DNA of 25,067 bases, taken from the NCBI GenBank assembly GCA_905216215.1, contig CAJMSZ010000034.1, positions 1 through 25,067 on the forward strand, read 5' to 3'. Source of the stretch: an uncultured bacterium (GTDB lineage Bacteria > Bacillota > Clostridia > Lachnospirales > Lachnospiraceae). The position numbers were made by a program, and so were the translations under genes. Below are positions 23,307 through 25,067 of this stretch, piece after piece (position 1 is the stretch's first letter; every line of letters begins with the position of its first letter). The notes beneath the pieces were generated by a model. It was given only the letters and a program-made list of their open reading frames with translations. It made no database searches and was not told where the DNA came from.

Positions 23307-23924
23307 TTAGTGGATGAAGTTTGTTGCAACACGTTCTTCCTTTTGTGGATAGCCATATTTTTCTTTTCCAAGCGCAATGCATCTCATAAGAAAACTCATA
23401 TTTCTTGCAAGGGCACGCATGGTCTGTCTTCCTTCTTCATCCATCTCAGCTTCTCCCGGCAGTCTTCCGTGAATGCTGTTCCAATACTGACTTGATGCAA
23501 TTGGCATATTGCAAATTGTAAAGTACTTATTCAGTTCATCAAAAGTAGCTGAACATCCACCTCTTCTTGCACAGACTACGCTTGCACCAACCTTCATACT
23601 CTTATCGAATGGTGTGCTATAGAAAAGTCGATCAAGACAAGCAATAAGCGTTGCATTCGCAGATGCATAATAAACCGGACTTGCAACAACCAGTCCGTCG
23701 GCTGCCTCGAACTTCGGAGCCAGTTCATTTACCACATCATCAAATACACATTTTCCCTTTTTAGCGCAAGTTCCGCAGGCAATACAACCTCTGATATCCT
23801 GGTTACCAACCTGTGCTGTCTCCACTTCAATGCCCTCCTGACGAAATACCTGTTCCATTTCGCGGATTGCAACTGATGTATTCCCATTGGTCCTAGGACT
23901 TCCATTAATAATCAATACCTTCAT
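23307..23924 (-). CDS. Flavodoxin-family NAD(P)H-dependent reductase with a four-cysteine motif
   Basis: The 205-residue flavoprotein has the FMN phosphate loop NGSPRTNGNTS (7-17). A compact GCIACGTCAKKGKCVFDD motif (Cys47, Cys50, Cys53, Cys59) resembles the [4Fe-4S] cluster motif of archaeal/clostridial iron-sulfur flavoproteins. It also has VASPVYYASANATLIACLDRLF (about 79-100), the typical FMN isoalloxazine loop. It probably moves electrons or reduces quinones, nitro groups or oxygen in the cytoplasm; the partner is unknown. AGGAGG is 8 nt before ATG 23924. The gene has its own promoter (24019-24046) and is monocistronic or lies behind the HAD gene. Confidence 0.87.
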   Translation of the reverse strand: MKVLIINGSPRTNGNTSVAIREMEQVFRQEGIEVETAQVGNQDIRGCIACGTCAKKGKCVFDDVVNELAPKFEAADGLVVASPVYYASANATLIACLDRLFYSTPFDKSMKVGASVVCARRGGCSATFDELNKYFTICNMPIASSQYWNSIHGRLPGEAEMDEEGRQTMRALARNMSFLMRCIALGKEKYGYPQKEERVATNFIH

Positions 23925-24018
23925 TTATAAAATCCTCCTAAATACTACTTGGAATCTCAATATAATTGTTAATTCCTTTTTGCACCTGATTTCTGCAACT
24001 TTTTCCGATACTAAATTT

Positions 24019-24046
24019 ATTATAGAGAAAATTTCTTATTATGCAA
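24019..24046 (-). promoter_or_regulatory. Promoter of the flavodoxin-family gene
   Basis: On the minus strand, TTGCAT (24046-24041), a 16-bp spacer and TATAAT (24024-24019) lie about 95 bp before the ATG. Confidence 0.55.
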
Positions 24047-24061
24047 GTATTTGTTATATTT

Positions 24062-24793
24062 TTATCTATCTCTTAGCCATTTTTCCAGTTCTGAGAAGCT
24101 GCCCTGTTTTCCATTCCACTCATATCCTTCCCTTTGAATCTGACAATCTGTCACTAAATAGCAATCCATTTTCAAAGTGCTTGCCGCATGCATATCTTCC
24201 AGTTCATCATTTCCTATTACCAAACAATTTTGAGGATTCACACCCATCTGCTCACAGACCACTTCAAAATACTTTGGATTCGGTTTGCAGTAAGAATAAT
24301 TCTCATAAGAGGTGATCAGATCAAAATCCTCTTCACCAAGACCAACCCAGCTCAATCTTGCAAGCTGACCCGCACGCGGAAAAAGCGGGTTCGTTGACAA
24401 AATAACCCTATCTGCTTTCTGATGTGCTAAGTCTACCACTTGCTTTGCCAAAGGATTTTCTCCCATATAAGGCTTCACCTCATGGAATTCATTGGAATAA
24501 AACTCGTCCGTAACCTTCTTAAGTTCATCCCAGTCAATGTCCTTCTGACCCTCTTCCCGTTGGGCCACCTCCTGAAAATATTTCCAAAACACCTCTTCAT
24601 TGGTAGCTGTTCCATCATTTTTCATCATTGCGCCTACACCACCCCAAAAGCCTTTATTCAAAACCTCTGGTGTAATCCCAAGTGGACACAAAACCCTTGC
24701 AAGCTGTGTAAAATATTGTCTTACAAATATCTGCTGCTCCATGGGGAGAAGCGTACCATCCATATCAAATAAAATCGCTTCGTATTTCATCAT
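24062..24793 (-). CDS. HAD-superfamily phosphatase
   Basis: The protein has 243 residues from ATG 24793; ATG 24790 directly follows and is also possible. GAGGG is 6 nt before the first. A longer frame to 24835 lacks such a site. HAD motifs are in order: motif I ILFDMDGTLL with Asp10 and Asp12, motif II VILSTNPLF, motif III Lys in YCKPNPKYFE, and motif IV VIGNDELEDMHAAS with its acidic pair. A helical cap (about 18-95) after motif I makes it a C1-cap, phosphoglycolate-phosphatase-like member. It should remove phosphate from a small cytoplasmic metabolite; the substrate cannot be told from sequence. Confidence 0.87.
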   Translation of the reverse strand: MMKYEAILFDMDGTLLPMEQQIFVRQYFTQLARVLCPLGITPEVLNKGFWGGVGAMMKNDGTATNEEVFWKYFQEVAQREEGQKDIDWDELKKVTDEFYSNEFHEVKPYMGENPLAKQVVDLAHQKADRVILSTNPLFPRAGQLARLSWVGLGEEDFDLITSYENYSYCKPNPKYFEVVCEQMGVNPQNCLVIGNDELEDMHAASTLKMDCYLVTDCQIQREGYEWNGKQGSFSELEKWLRDR

Positions 24794-24890
24794 TCGATTC
24801 CCTCTTTCCTGTCTGCCATCATCGTGTTTTGTCATAACTATTATAAAATAAAAAAGAAATTTTTAAAGGATTTCTTTTATTAAAGTTCTG

Positions 24891-24920
24891 TTGACAAAAA
24901 GGCTAAAATCAATATATAAT
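24891..24920 (+). promoter_or_regulatory. Promoter of the tRNA-Arg transcript
   Basis: TTGACA (24891-24896), an 18-bp spacer and TATAAT (24915-24920). The transcript would start near 24927 and carry an ~83-nt leader with an ATCAC-GCAA-GTGAT hairpin and an AGCC-AAAAA-GGCT hairpin before the tRNA. Confidence 0.75.
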
Positions 24921-25009
24921 AACAGGAACAATTCATCACGCAAGTGATTGGATTCATAAACATGGCAGCCGGAGCCAAAAAGGCTGAAAAGCCCGAAAAT
25001 ACGGCATTT

Positions 25010-25067
25010 GTTCCCTTAGTTAAATGGATATAACGGGGTCCTCCTAAGACTCTATTGTAGGTTCGAT
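25010..25067 (+). tRNA. tRNA-Arg(CCU), 5' part; cut off by window edge
   Basis: The first 58 nt of a tRNA fold can be read: acceptor strand GTTCCCT (25010-25016), D arm GTTA/TAAC around an AATGGATA loop, and anticodon arm GGGTC/GACTC with loop CTCCTAA, so the anticodon is CCT (25043-25045). A short variable loop and the 5' T stem with TTCGAT follow. The 3' T stem, acceptor strand and end lie beyond the window. It would read AGG codons. Confidence 0.85.

Noticed and set aside
1..25067. CRISPR array, insertion sequence, prophage genes or integrase
   Set aside because: I saw no regularly spaced repeats, transposase motifs, or integrase or phage structural genes. The only mobile-type signs are the type I toxin-like locus, the gene remnant and the tRNA at the edge.

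Overview
The window looks like a chromosomal segment of a low-to-moderate G+C Gram-positive anaerobe, most likely a Lachnospiraceae-type Clostridium relative. The reasons are strong AGGAGG ribosome sites, T-box-free but riboswitch-rich leaders (lysine and TPP), an oxygen-sensitive 2-hydroxyacyl-CoA dehydratase-type iron-sulfur protein, an ECF-type thiamine-precursor transporter subunit and a tiny holin-like toxin gene. No species can be named from sequence reading alone.

Left part (1-8200): a truncated secreted or surface protein on the minus strand; a lysine riboswitch with its terminator, followed by an AGCS-type sodium/amino-acid symporter and a YtcJ-type amidohydrolase (a candidate lysine-controlled import-and-hydrolyse pair); a GNAT acetyltransferase on the minus strand; a YjiM-type double-cubane cluster protein without a neighbouring activator; and a lone HipA-like kinase.

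Middle part (8200-12600): a TPP riboswitch with terminator drives thiE-thiD-cytX-thiW-thiM. This is a salvage set: it takes up hydroxymethylpyrimidine (CytX) and thiazole (ThiW), phosphorylates them (ThiD, ThiM) and joins them (ThiE). No de novo genes (thiC, thiG) are present here. The operon closes with a bidirectional terminator shared with a 33-codon minus-strand gene.

Transition (12600-13650): a compact locus with a perfect-consensus promoter giving a ~100-nt RNA on the plus strand, whose 3' end runs into the 3' end of a 27-codon membrane-peptide gene on the minus strand. This has the layout of a type I toxin-antitoxin pair. Next comes a frameshifted, truncated remnant of a membrane sensor gene that sits 17 bp behind jetD.

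Defence operon (13661-22727, minus strand): a ParB-like/BMP fusion protein, a calcineurin-like phosphoesterase, then the four-gene Wadjet anti-plasmid complex JetA (MukF-like), JetB (MukE-like), JetC (MukB/SMC-like ATPase) and JetD (Toprim nuclease). All are packed with gaps of 20 bp or less, or overlaps, so they probably share a transcript. The two upstream genes are not part of the described Wadjet core and are the most interesting feature of the window.

Right edge (22800-25067): a divergent small acidic tail-anchored protein, an iron-sulfur-type flavodoxin-family reductase, a HAD phosphatase, and the first 58 nt of a tRNA-Arg(CCU) with its own consensus promoter.
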